Assembly (NCBI GenBank): GCA_024690965.1
Contig: JAILOG010000013.1
Coordinates: 91,125 to 155,124 of the forward strand
Direction of reading: 5' to 3'
Origin: Clostridiales bacterium
Lineage (GTDB): Bacteria; Bacillota; Clostridia; Oscillospirales; Acutalibacteraceae
Length of the DNA stretch: 64,000 nucleotides
In this document: positions 16,959 to 25,835 of the stretch, in pieces
Numbering within the stretch: position 1 is the first letter of the stretch
How the letters are laid out: every line of letters starts with the position of its first letter
Notes under the pieces: model-generated
The model's database searches: none
Seen by the model: the letters and a program-made list of their open reading frames with translations, nothing else
What the model was told of the DNA's origin: nothing
Made by a program: the position numbers and the translations under genes

Positions 16959-17729
16959 ATGAACTATCTTGTACACGCTTCAACAGATGTTGGTATAACA
17001 AAAGCCACCAATCAGGATTCTTTATGCATAAAGGTTATTAATATAAACGGTGAAAAAATCGTATTTGCCGCCCTGTGCGACGGTATGGGCGGACTTTCCA
17101 AGGGCGAGCTCGCCAGCGCGACAATGATAAACGCATTGTGCGAATGGGCGGAAAACGAGCTGCCTAAGCTTTATGCCTCGGGACAGTTATGCGACCACAT
17201 TTTAAGAGCCCGTTGGGAGCAGATAATCGCCGAAGAAAGCCAAAAGATAATGGATTACGGAAACAGAGAGGGAATAAGGCTGGGTACAACTGTTTGCGCT
17301 ATTTTGCTGACAAACGACAGGTATTATGTGCTTAACGTGGGAGACTCACGTGTTTATGAGGTGCAGGATAGTATTAATCTTATAACCAAGGACCAGACGC
17401 TTGTTCAGCGTGAGCTTGACGAAGGTATCTTAACACCCGATGAGGCGCTCACTGACCCCCGCAGAAGCATACTTTTGCAGTGCGTGGGTGCTTCGGGCAG
17501 TGTTTATCCGGATATGTTTTTCGGTGACACAAAGTGTAACGCGGTGTACTTTTTGTGCTCGGATGGCTTCAGACACGAGATAACCGATGACGAGATCTTC
17601 GGCGCGTTTAATCCACAGGCTCTCACTGACACCGACAGTATGAAACAAAACGCGGAGTATCTTATTGAATTAAACAAACAACGCAAAGAGACCGACAATA
17701 TTTCGGTCGCTTTGATACGCACCTTTTAG
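16959..17729 (+). CDS. PP2C-family Ser/Thr protein phosphatase
   Basis: 256 residues, normal for bacterial Stp/PrpC enzymes. The metal-binding acidic residues of the family are all present: Asp20 in TNQDS, Asp41 in the DGMGG motif (41-45), Asp in CSDGFRHE and Asp in ETDNISVAL. VGDSRVYEV is the usual core strand. It removes phosphate from Ser/Thr and is typically the partner of the kinase encoded next to it, nine bases downstream. No membrane segment. The ribosome binding site is weak (AGGTGA, somewhat distant), which fits low or regulated expression. Confidence 0.93.
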   Translation: MNYLVHASTDVGITKATNQDSLCIKVININGEKIVFAALCDGMGGLSKGELASATMINALCEWAENELPKLYASGQLCDHILRARWEQIIAEESQKIMDYGNREGIRLGTTVCAILLTNDRYYVLNVGDSRVYEVQDSINLITKDQTLVQRELDEGILTPDEALTDPRRSILLQCVGASGSVYPDMFFGDTKCNAVYFLCSDGFRHEITDDEIFGAFNPQALTDTDSMKQNAEYLIELNKQRKETDNISVALIRTF

Positions 17730-17737
17730 GAGGATAT

Positions 17738-19414
17738 ATGTTAGAGATAGGTTCTACAGTCGGCGGTATTTATAAGATACTGAACGTTATAGGCAAGGGC
17801 GGTATGAGCGTAGTTTACCTTGCCATGAACGAAAAGGCTAATAAGCAGTGGGCTGTAAAAGAAGTTAGAAAAGACGGCATAAGTAATTTTGAAGTGGTTA
17901 AACAGGGACTAGTGGCTGAAACCAATATGCTTAAAAAACTCAGTCATCCAAATTTGCCCGATATTATAGATGTTATCGAAAATGAAGATACATTTATAAT
18001 AGTAATGGACTACATAGAAGGAAACTCTTTGAGCAAGGCGCTTAAAGAGTACGGCGCGTTGCCGCAAAGTCAGGTGATTATGTGGGCAAAGCAGCTTTGT
18101 GACGTTTTGGGATATCTGCACTCGCAAGACCCGCCGATAATTTACAGAGATATGAAGCCCTCTAACGTTATGTTAAGCCCCGACGGTAAAAAGGTAACAC
18201 TTATAGACTTCGGCACAGCAAGAGAATATAAATCTCAGAATATTGCAGATACCACCTGCCTCGGCACTATAGGCTACGCCGCGCCCGAGCAGTTTGGAGG
18301 TCATGGTCAAACCGACGCCAGAACCGATATTTATTGTCTTGGCGCTACACTTTATCATCTCGTAACAGGGCAAAATCCAAGCGAGCCGCCTTATGAGATA
18401 AAGCCTATAAGAGAGTGGAATCCTGCTCTTTCCGAGGGCTTGGAAAAGATAATTATAAAATGCACACAAAAAAATCCCGATGACAGATATCAAAGCTGCA
18501 ATGAGCTTATGTATGACCTTGAGCATTACGATGAGCTTGATACGCTTACAAGAAAAAGGCAATCGAAAAAGTTGCGTATTTTTGTTGCGCTTTTGGCGGC
18601 TTCCGCAGTGTTCTTTTGCGGCGGATTTGTTTTTCAGGGACTTAAAAGAGGTCAAACAGACGAAATATATAAAGAGTATTTGACTTACGCGGAAAATGCT
18701 CCTGACACTCAAACAAAAATAGAGAACTATATGTCGGCAATTGAGCTTAAGCCCGAGCAAATGCAGCCCTATAAGCTTCTTATTGACGCAATGATGGAAG
18801 ATGATCTTCTCTCTAAAGAAGAATCAAGCATAATAAGAGGCTATAATACAAGAATAAAGGCTCTGTCCGAAGAAAAGGATTATCCCCAGCTGATTTACGA
18901 TATATCCAAGATGTACTGGAGCTGCTATGTACCCATTCAGGGAGAAAACATTTACCAAAACATACTTAACGCCAAAGAATGGCTGGATATTCTCTCAAAA
19001 TACGATAAATTTGATAATATCAAAACAGCTACGGTTATGAAATACATAGCTGATTACACCGATTCTTCGAGGAAAAACATAAACCAGATAGACAGCTCGA
19101 AGAGCCCCGAAGATTCTTTGGAATTATATAATAACTTAAAATCGTTGCTGGAATATGTCGAAATTGATACGTCAGATGTTTTGAGAATTAAAACTTACGA
19201 TCTGTTGAGTTATATAATAGGTCAGGAGGCTACCGATTTTAAAAAGGCAGGCATAGAAAAAGGTGAGGTTGATTCTCTGTTTAACAGTATTCAAGCGGGA
19301 ATCGAATCAATAGATAACTCAAATCTCGGCGCAAACATCGAAAAAGCACTTACACAGCTCGGCTCTGCCAGACAAAGCGCGGAAAACTCTTACAAAGTAG
19401 GCAAAGGAGGATAA
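17738..19414 (+). CDS. Membrane Ser/Thr protein kinase (PknB/PrkC-like, without PASTA domains)
   Basis: 558 residues. Kinase domain residues 1-265: Gly loop GKGGMSVVYLA (19-29), ATP-anchoring Lys41 in AVKEV, catalytic loop YRDMKPSN (136-143, Tyr in place of His of HRD, common in bacterial kinases), DFG 157-159, APE 182-184. One membrane helix follows (281-299), with about 255 residues outside. That outer part is helical and charged, has no PASTA repeats, and gives no recognisable ligand domain. Kinase and phosphatase form the head of an operon ending in a giant surface protein, so control of envelope processes is likely. Strong AGGAGG before the ATG. Confidence 0.92.
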   Translation: MLEIGSTVGGIYKILNVIGKGGMSVVYLAMNEKANKQWAVKEVRKDGISNFEVVKQGLVAETNMLKKLSHPNLPDIIDVIENEDTFIIVMDYIEGNSLSKALKEYGALPQSQVIMWAKQLCDVLGYLHSQDPPIIYRDMKPSNVMLSPDGKKVTLIDFGTAREYKSQNIADTTCLGTIGYAAPEQFGGHGQTDARTDIYCLGATLYHLVTGQNPSEPPYEIKPIREWNPALSEGLEKIIIKCTQKNPDDRYQSCNELMYDLEHYDELDTLTRKRQSKKLRIFVALLAASAVFFCGGFVFQGLKRGQTDEIYKEYLTYAENAPDTQTKIENYMSAIELKPEQMQPYKLLIDAMMEDDLLSKEESSIIRGYNTRIKALSEEKDYPQLIYDISKMYWSCYVPIQGENIYQNILNAKEWLDILSKYDKFDNIKTATVMKYIADYTDSSRKNINQIDSSKSPEDSLELYNNLKSLLEYVEIDTSDVLRIKTYDLLSYIIGQEATDFKKAGIEKGEVDSLFNSIQAGIESIDNSNLGANIEKALTQLGSARQSAENSYKVGKGG

Positions 19415-19421
19415 TTATCGG

Positions 19422-19979
19422 ATGAAAAGTTCTTTATACGAAATGCTGTCGATAATTTCCTTCGCACTCGCGGGAGTTTTGTTCGCTGCGGCAGCGGCGG
19501 CATTTATAAAATTTAAAATACCGTCTGTTGTGGGATACTTAACAGGCGCCACTGCACGAAAAAAAATCAAAGAGATGCAAAACGAGAATTATAACGGACA
19601 GCAAACAGATTCCAAGGAGAAGCGCGGAAATACCGATAAGCTTTCAACCGATAAGCTGAAAAACAAAAAAACAGCTAAGAATTCTTATGTTAATAATCCG
19701 GAGAATTTATCGGGTTCGGAGAAAACGGACGTACTTACCCAAACTGACAGCACCACTGTTTTGGAGGGTTCTGAGGAAACAACTGTTCTTTCAAACAATG
19801 TAAATACGGTTCTGTATGAAAACCCCATACAGGGCATGCACGAAGAATCGGGTACAACTCAAACGCTTTCTCAAAGAAATATGCCAAGGCAGCAGTTTGA
19901 GGTTGAGTATAACGGCGAAATAAACGCATTTGTCGAGCAAAGTATAGTTATTTTGCACACAGATGAAAAGATAGCTTAG
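19422..19979 (+). CDS. Small membrane-anchored protein of the kinase operon, unknown function
   Basis: 185 residues. One hydrophobic helix near residues 9-30 (IISFALAGVLFAAAAAAFI), then a long polar tail rich in Lys, Thr, Ser and Asn, with several Thr clusters (TDVLTQTDSTTVLEGSEETT) and a short ordered end with NAFVEQSIVILHTDEKI. No known domain. The Thr-rich tail would be exposed to the cytosol if the helix inserts with its N-terminus outside, and could then be a substrate of the adjacent kinase. That is inference from position and composition. GGAGG lies 11 bases before the ATG. Confidence 0.75.
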   Translation: MKSSLYEMLSIISFALAGVLFAAAAAAFIKFKIPSVVGYLTGATARKKIKEMQNENYNGQQTDSKEKRGNTDKLSTDKLKNKKTAKNSYVNNPENLSGSEKTDVLTQTDSTTVLEGSEETTVLSNNVNTVLYENPIQGMHEESGTTQTLSQRNMPRQQFEVEYNGEINAFVEQSIVILHTDEKIA

Positions 19980-19997
19980 TTTAGGAGGATTATAGCC

Positions 19998-22900
19998 ATG
20001 AAAGGAAAAAGTTTAAATAACGCGGCTTTTAAAATATTGGCGGTGGCTGTGGCAGCGGTTTTGCTTTTGGTAAGCATACCGGTGGCTGTGGGAGCTATTG
20101 CCCCCGGCAGACAAAACAGGTCTGTAAGAAGGCTTTCCGTGGCTGACTGTACGTCGCCTAATACAATTATTTATTTTGAGCCTTATAATGATGACAACAC
20201 CTTAGAATACTATTCAAGGATCACTCCCGAGGGAGGTACCCCTTCGGAAGAACCAATGAAGGTTCTTTCCGTCGGCGATACGGATGTGTTCTATTATAAG
20301 GCTGGGAAATCGGCGCAAAATGTTACATTTGATATTGTCGCGGAGGCAAACGCCATATATGTTGTTTTGGGCGATACGGAACTCGGAGAGAGTATTCCCG
20401 AAACGGAAAATGTACTTACCGAGATACCTAAAATAAGATATTCGAAAAACGGTGTATCTTATACCCAGGCTGTAGATATGAAGTTTTACGGAGAAAGCCA
20501 CGGCAAAAAGGTTTATTACAGCTATTTATCAAAATCTTCCGATTACACAAAATTCAGATTGAACGAAGAGGGCTATACTTTCGGCGGAGATATTGCCGAG
20601 GGTCAGACGGTGTGCGCGTTTAAGAACGACGGTTCGTGCAACATCGACAGCGAAAATTACTACGGCTTAATGAGTTCTCAAAGCAATGCAAAGCTCTCGG
20701 TTTTGGGCGACAATACGGTAAATATGCCTGCAAACGGCACATATACAAAGCTTATTGCGTCCAGTGGCGACAGATACGCCGCTTCCGACGTTACACCCGC
20801 GAAAATAAGCGGGATTAATGTTATGGATAACGAAACATCACAAGAGGCAAGTCAGATTTATTTAAACAAGAATTATTTGCTTAAATATACTGCTCAAACA
20901 GGGTATACCCGTCTTGCGTCGGTAAGCGACATAGTGGTAGAAAACAAGTCTCAGGGTGTTGACTTGAACAATGAAACAAACGTATTTTTCGCCACGACCA
21001 CGGGACAGAAAAAATTTACTCTTACATACAAAAACAGTGTAGAGGAATTTTCGACCGATCTGGAATTTCCGGTAAGCGAAGAAGCGGAATATCCCGATGT
21101 AACTTTAAAGCTTGACGGAAAAACAGGCGATAATATCGTAAAATACGTTCCAGACGGAGAAACGGTTACGCTCAATGTATCGGCGCATATGGAAGACGGC
21201 GCAAAAATCAAGTATTACGGAACAGAGATAACCAATTATTCTTTTATATTCAGTGACGGAACAAACATCAAAGAGACATCCTCAAGCTCATATAATCAAT
21301 CCCTTACGGGCTCTGAAACGCTTAGGGGGGAAAAACAATATACCGTAAAAATCTCCTTTAGCTACGGCGGGCAGACAATAACAAGCGAAGTTTTGGCGAC
21401 TTGTAAGGTTAACATAAAAGTTCCGCTGATAAAAACCGGTTACGACGGCGGATATATCAGTAAAACGACCGACGCCGAAATAACCGCCGCGGACTTTGAA
21501 GATGTTTATTATAAATCATTTGATAAGGGGAGCACGGTAAATACCGACACCGAGGGCTACACAAAGGTTACCCCTGGCACATTTAACGCTCTTGTGGAAG
21601 CCGATGAGGATACAAATAAAATAATAAGCGTTCTGGGATTCTATGACGACAAATATATCAACAAACAGTTTGAATTTTCCGTAGATTCCCGTGCGCCCCA
21701 AATAGAAAAAATTACTGCTCAACCGGCAGGTCTGGCTGGGTTCAACATTCTTGATTTCGGTATATTCGCAAACGATAAAATACAACTTACGGTAAATGTC
21801 TCCGATAACAGAAGCGGAATAGATAACGTTATCCTCTGCAAAAAATCGGGAAACAATTACGAACCTTTAGACATTACCGCGAGCTTTAACGGCGAAAAAA
21901 CCTCCGCCTCGTTTATCATAGACGCGCCTGAATACGGTGTGTTTAATGAAACACTTGCGGTACAGGTAACCGATAAAGCCGGAAACCAAACAACGGCAGC
22001 CCTTAATAATGTTGAAAGCGAAAGCGTTGTATATACATTGCTCGACAGCAAGGTGGTTATAGAGCGCATAGCCCCCGATATTACCGTAAAAAGCGCACCT
22101 GTTGCCGAGGGCTCAACGGCGAACACATATGCTTCCGACACAAATATCAACATATCTCTGCACGATGAACACTCAGGCATAAAGAGCTATTCTGTAAACA
22201 TTAACGGTGTTACCGCAAAAAGCGAAGAAGACATCTGCAAGACTTCTACCGAACTTAAGCATGATGTAAGCTTCAGCGTTTCTACCGCGGATGTTCCTAA
22301 ATCTTCGGACGGCTCATACAATGTTTATGTTACCGCCGAGGACAACGCCGGAAATGTAAGCTACGACAGCAAAACCACCGTATATTTAGACGTAACAAAA
22401 CCGAAGATAATAGGCTATAAAATAAATGTACTCGGCGACAGCGTTACCGCATCTAATCTGCTTGTAAACGGCAGCGGCGCGTTTGTCTATAACAACGATA
22501 TTGAGCTTACGATCACCGCAAAGGATTCTTCAAACAGTGTGGGCTTTGCCGAAATATTTGTTACGAAAAACTCATATATAACCTTGAAAGAAGAGCCTAC
22601 ACAAACAACGGATACAGACGGCGGAATACTATATACCGCAACATACACAGTCAAAAAACCGTTCAGCGGTATGATAGAGGCTTCCGTTTCCGACAGATCG
22701 GGTAATTATTCGGAAACGCTTGTTGCGCCTACGTCTCCGGATCAGCAATGTAAGCTGGAGATATGCAACAAAGGCAACATATACGATGCTTATTGGTTGG
22801 ATTCCGCAAAATATCCCAATTTTGCGATTCACCTTTCTTCCGACAGCAACGCGATGTTTACAACATTTGCCCCCGACGAAAAGCCAGTTTACAGGGGAGA

Positions 22901-25703
22901 GGGAAGGAACTGGTACAATTCCGATGTTAACATTACCGCAGTTGCCGAAGAATACCTTAACAAAGGCGTATACGGTATTAATGAATATGAAACGGGAGTA
23001 AGTCTGAACGGCTCCTCGGTATCTAAAACGTATATTACCGACAAGCAGGTAATAAACGGAGTTGTCGCTTCCATAACCTACAAATTCAACTCCAAACAGA
23101 TTGTTTCAAAAGATACCGATGGCGAATATATTTTATCGGGATATGTTACCGACGGCGCAGAGAATAAGAGCGAGTCATCTTATACATTCTATATAGACAG
23201 AAAAGCTCCCGATATTTCGGGCTTTAAGATGACCCCTGAAAGCTCTTCAAACGGCACAACCGCAAATCTTGTAGAGAAAACCGAATACGGATATTTCTTT
23301 AAATCAAATACAACAGTAACTATCAACGCAATAGACGGCGGCGGTAACGCTGACGCCGACTCGGGTGTTAAGACGATTTATTATGAGCTTGTGCCGACGG
23401 ACGGCAAAACCACAACAGGCGAACTGACAGGCAACAGCGGAAAAATAACCGTAAAATCGGGCTTTAAGGGTCAGATATACGCCTATGCCGTAGATAACGT
23501 AGGCAATAAGGGTACAAAGGTAAATCCTTCGGGTGTGATAGTTGAAAATGAGCAACTTCACAAATCAACTTCAAGCGTTAAAATTACCCTTGATAAAACA
23601 AGCAAAAAAGACATTTCGGGCAATCCGCTTTACAGCAGTGACGTTAACGTAAAATTCAACGTGACCGATACATATTCGGGTATCAAGTCAATAAGCTATT
23701 CAGTAACGGCACCGTATGACACTTCTAAAAACGTAAACGACACAACGACCGTTTACAACGGGGCAATATCAGACAGCAGCTGGAAAAAAGACGGCTCTGA
23801 GCTTAACATTGTTACAGCTGTGAGTAAGAGCATTAAGGTAAGCAGTAATTCAAATGATATAGTTGTAAATCTCACCTTAACCGACAACGCCGGAAACACA
23901 AGCTCCAAAAGCGTTAAATTCAGCATAGACAAAACAACTCCTACCGTAAGCATACAGTTTGACGGCAACAACGGCGGATATTATTCTTCATCAAGAACCG
24001 TGACCGTGACCGTAAGAGAGCGCAATCTTAATTTATCCGATATTAATAATTACGTTTCGCTTAACTTTGTTTCTCAAAACGGCGGAAGCGTACCCGTAAC
24101 AACGTGGTCTGTTGCACGTGACAGAAACAACCCCGACAATACTGTGTTTACGGGAACTGCGGTGTTCGCGAACGACGGGTCTTATACCTGTTCTTTGAGC
24201 GCTGTTGACTATGCGGGAAATAAATCGTCCGCAAGTAAGTCTATAAACTTTATAATTGATAAAACCGCGCCTGTTATAACATTTTCAAAAGTTGAGAGGT
24301 ACAACAGCACAGCCCAAACAGTAACGGTTACCGTAAACGAAGCCAACTTTAACGAAAGTGCCGCTTATGCCGCGCTTAATATTACGGCACAGGGCGGTTC
24401 TGCGCCAAGCTTCAGCAGCTGGAGCAGCTCGGGCAATACGCACACCGCAAGCGCTGTGTTCTCTGCCGACGGAGACTATACAATATCAATGAGTTATACG
24501 GACCTTGCCGGAAACAGCTCAAGCGCGAATGTTCCGCTGTTTACGATAGATGTGAATTCTCCCGTTATAAAGGTAAAGGGCTTGGAGAATAAGACATCTT
24601 ATACGGATAATATTATTTCGTTCTCGGTAGATGTTACCGACGCAAATCTCGACTCGGTAGATATCAAGCTTGAAGGTGTTTTAAGAGATAAGGTAGAGTT
24701 TGTATCAACTGTTCCTTACAGCGCCACAATACCGATAACAAACGGAACAAGATATACTTGGTCAAATATTAAAACAGGAGCCGACGGTATTTATACACTG
24801 ACCTGCGTGGCTAAGGATATTGCGGGAAACACAACATCAGTTGTGCGCAAGAAAGACGGTGCGGACGATGATAATACAAAGCTTGTGTTCTCGGTTAACC
24901 GTGACGGCTCGGCTTATCAGATAAGCACGGAGTCAAGCTCACTTATGGGCAACTGGGTAAGCGACTCGAGAGTTATAACCTTCTCTGAGGTGAACGCGGA
25001 CCCAATCGACCTTGAAAAGGTTGTAGTTAAGCTTACAAACAAATCTACACAGGAAGAGGTCATCCTTAAATACGGCACAGACTACACGGTAGAGCGTGTG
25101 GATAACGGCGGAAAATGGTATGAATACCGCTACAACATTTTGGCGACCAATTTCAGCGAGGATGGCTACTATGATATTGAGGTAATGTCTGTTGACGCGA
25201 CAAACAAAACCACATCAAGTAAAGACAACGCCTACGGCACACAGCTTATAGCTTACGGACTTGATACTCATGAGCCTGTTATAGACATAAGCGGAATTAA
25301 TAACGGACCTTATGACAGCATCACGCGTGACGCAGTTATAAACGTTACCGATATTTCGCTTTCAGAGGTTACAGTGTATGTTGACGGCAAACCCGTAGAA
25401 ACCTGGACGGCCGAGACCGCAGGTGACAGCTACAGCGGCACAATAACACTTCATGAAAGCGCCGCAACACAAAAGGTAACCGTAGAGGCAACGGACGCCG
25501 CAGGAAATAAATCTACAAGCGAGCAGGAAGTGTTCGTATCTTCTAACGGATTCTCGATCTTTATGTACAGATTGGGTAACTTTATATCAAATAACTGGCT
25601 GTGGCTTGTGATAGGCGCGGCAGGAGCAGCGGCAATAACAGCGTTCGTTATCATTTCAAAAAAGAAAAAGAAAAACGACAAGACAAATAAAACCGCTAAA
25701 TAA
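19998..25703 (+). CDS. Giant Ig-like repeat surface protein, C-terminal membrane anchor
   Basis: 1901 residues. Signal peptide at residues about 10-33, then a long array of Ig/cadherin-like beta domains. The joints repeat the pattern D-x-AGN (for example TDKAGNQT, AEDNAGNVS, LTDNAGNTS, VDYAGNKS, TDLAGNSS, KDIAGNTT, TDAAGNKS) followed by IDKT-x-PV linkers, so at least ten modules are present. The end has one membrane helix (about 1868-1886) and a Lys-rich tail of about 15 residues, and no LPxTG sorting signal. It therefore stands as a membrane-anchored stalk or adhesin outside the cell. It is the last gene of the phosphatase-kinase operon, 18 bases after the previous gene, with AGGAGG before the ATG and a terminator after. 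Confidence 0.88.
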   Translation: MKGKSLNNAAFKILAVAVAAVLLLVSIPVAVGAIAPGRQNRSVRRLSVADCTSPNTIIYFEPYNDDNTLEYYSRITPEGGTPSEEPMKVLSVGDTDVFYYKAGKSAQNVTFDIVAEANAIYVVLGDTELGESIPETENVLTEIPKIRYSKNGVSYTQAVDMKFYGESHGKKVYYSYLSKSSDYTKFRLNEEGYTFGGDIAEGQTVCAFKNDGSCNIDSENYYGLMSSQSNAKLSVLGDNTVNMPANGTYTKLIASSGDRYAASDVTPAKISGINVMDNETSQEASQIYLNKNYLLKYTAQTGYTRLASVSDIVVENKSQGVDLNNETNVFFATTTGQKKFTLTYKNSVEEFSTDLEFPVSEEAEYPDVTLKLDGKTGDNIVKYVPDGETVTLNVSAHMEDGAKIKYYGTEITNYSFIFSDGTNIKETSSSSYNQSLTGSETLRGEKQYTVKISFSYGGQTITSEVLATCKVNIKVPLIKTGYDGGYISKTTDAEITAADFEDVYYKSFDKGSTVNTDTEGYTKVTPGTFNALVEADEDTNKIISVLGFYDDKYINKQFEFSVDSRAPQIEKITAQPAGLAGFNILDFGIFANDKIQLTVNVSDNRSGIDNVILCKKSGNNYEPLDITASFNGEKTSASFIIDAPEYGVFNETLAVQVTDKAGNQTTAALNNVESESVVYTLLDSKVVIERIAPDITVKSAPVAEGSTANTYASDTNINISLHDEHSGIKSYSVNINGVTAKSEEDICKTSTELKHDVSFSVSTADVPKSSDGSYNVYVTAEDNAGNVSYDSKTTVYLDVTKPKIIGYKINVLGDSVTASNLLVNGSGAFVYNNDIELTITAKDSSNSVGFAEIFVTKNSYITLKEEPTQTTDTDGGILYTATYTVKKPFSGMIEASVSDRSGNYSETLVAPTSPDQQCKLEICNKGNIYDAYWLDSAKYPNFAIHLSSDSNAMFTTFAPDEKPVYRGEGRNWYNSDVNITAVAEEYLNKGVYGINEYETGVSLNGSSVSKTYITDKQVINGVVASITYKFNSKQIVSKDTDGEYILSGYVTDGAENKSESSYTFYIDRKAPDISGFKMTPESSSNGTTANLVEKTEYGYFFKSNTTVTINAIDGGGNADADSGVKTIYYELVPTDGKTTTGELTGNSGKITVKSGFKGQIYAYAVDNVGNKGTKVNPSGVIVENEQLHKSTSSVKITLDKTSKKDISGNPLYSSDVNVKFNVTDTYSGIKSISYSVTAPYDTSKNVNDTTTVYNGAISDSSWKKDGSELNIVTAVSKSIKVSSNSNDIVVNLTLTDNAGNTSSKSVKFSIDKTTPTVSIQFDGNNGGYYSSSRTVTVTVRERNLNLSDINNYVSLNFVSQNGGSVPVTTWSVARDRNNPDNTVFTGTAVFANDGSYTCSLSAVDYAGNKSSASKSINFIIDKTAPVITFSKVERYNSTAQTVTVTVNEANFNESAAYAALNITAQGGSAPSFSSWSSSGNTHTASAVFSADGDYTISMSYTDLAGNSSSANVPLFTIDVNSPVIKVKGLENKTSYTDNIISFSVDVTDANLDSVDIKLEGVLRDKVEFVSTVPYSATIPITNGTRYTWSNIKTGADGIYTLTCVAKDIAGNTTSVVRKKDGADDDNTKLVFSVNRDGSAYQISTESSSLMGNWVSDSRVITFSEVNADPIDLEKVVVKLTNKSTQEEVILKYGTDYTVERVDNGGKWYEYRYNILATNFSEDGYYDIEVMSVDATNKTTSSKDNAYGTQLIAYGLDTHEPVIDISGINNGPYDSITRDAVINVTDISLSEVTVYVDGKPVETWTAETAGDSYSGTITLHESAATQKVTVEATDAAGNKSTSEQEVFVSSNGFSIFMYRLGNFISNNWLWLVIGAAGAAAITAFVIISKKKKKNDKTNKTAK

Positions 25704-25728
25704 TAACTTGATATAACATAACAAAAAC

Positions 25729-25762
25729 GACCCTCGCCTTTATCGGCGGGGGTCAGGTTTTT
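25729..25762 (+). terminator. Terminator of the kinase/surface-protein operon
   Basis: GACCCTCGCC pairs with GGCGGGGGTC (one wobble), then AGGTTTTT. Confidence 0.85.
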
Positions 25763-25770
25763 CGCAAAGG

Positions 25771-25817
25771 TCAAAAAATATCCCCGCACACTTGCGCTGC
25801 GCTGTGTGCAGGGATAA
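25771..25817 (-). terminator. Terminator of the HtrA operon
   Basis: On the minus strand ATCCCTGCACAC pairs with GTGTGCGGGGAT and is followed by ATTTTTT. It sits back to back with the plus-strand terminator in this convergent junction. Confidence 0.85.
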
Positions 25818-25835
25818 AAGCTGTTAACTATATTG

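Noticed and set aside
16942..16962. Six-codon leader peptide (GTG start, ATGA overlap with the PP2C start)
   Set aside because: Frame is open but too short to distinguish from chance, and it lacks its own ribosome binding site.
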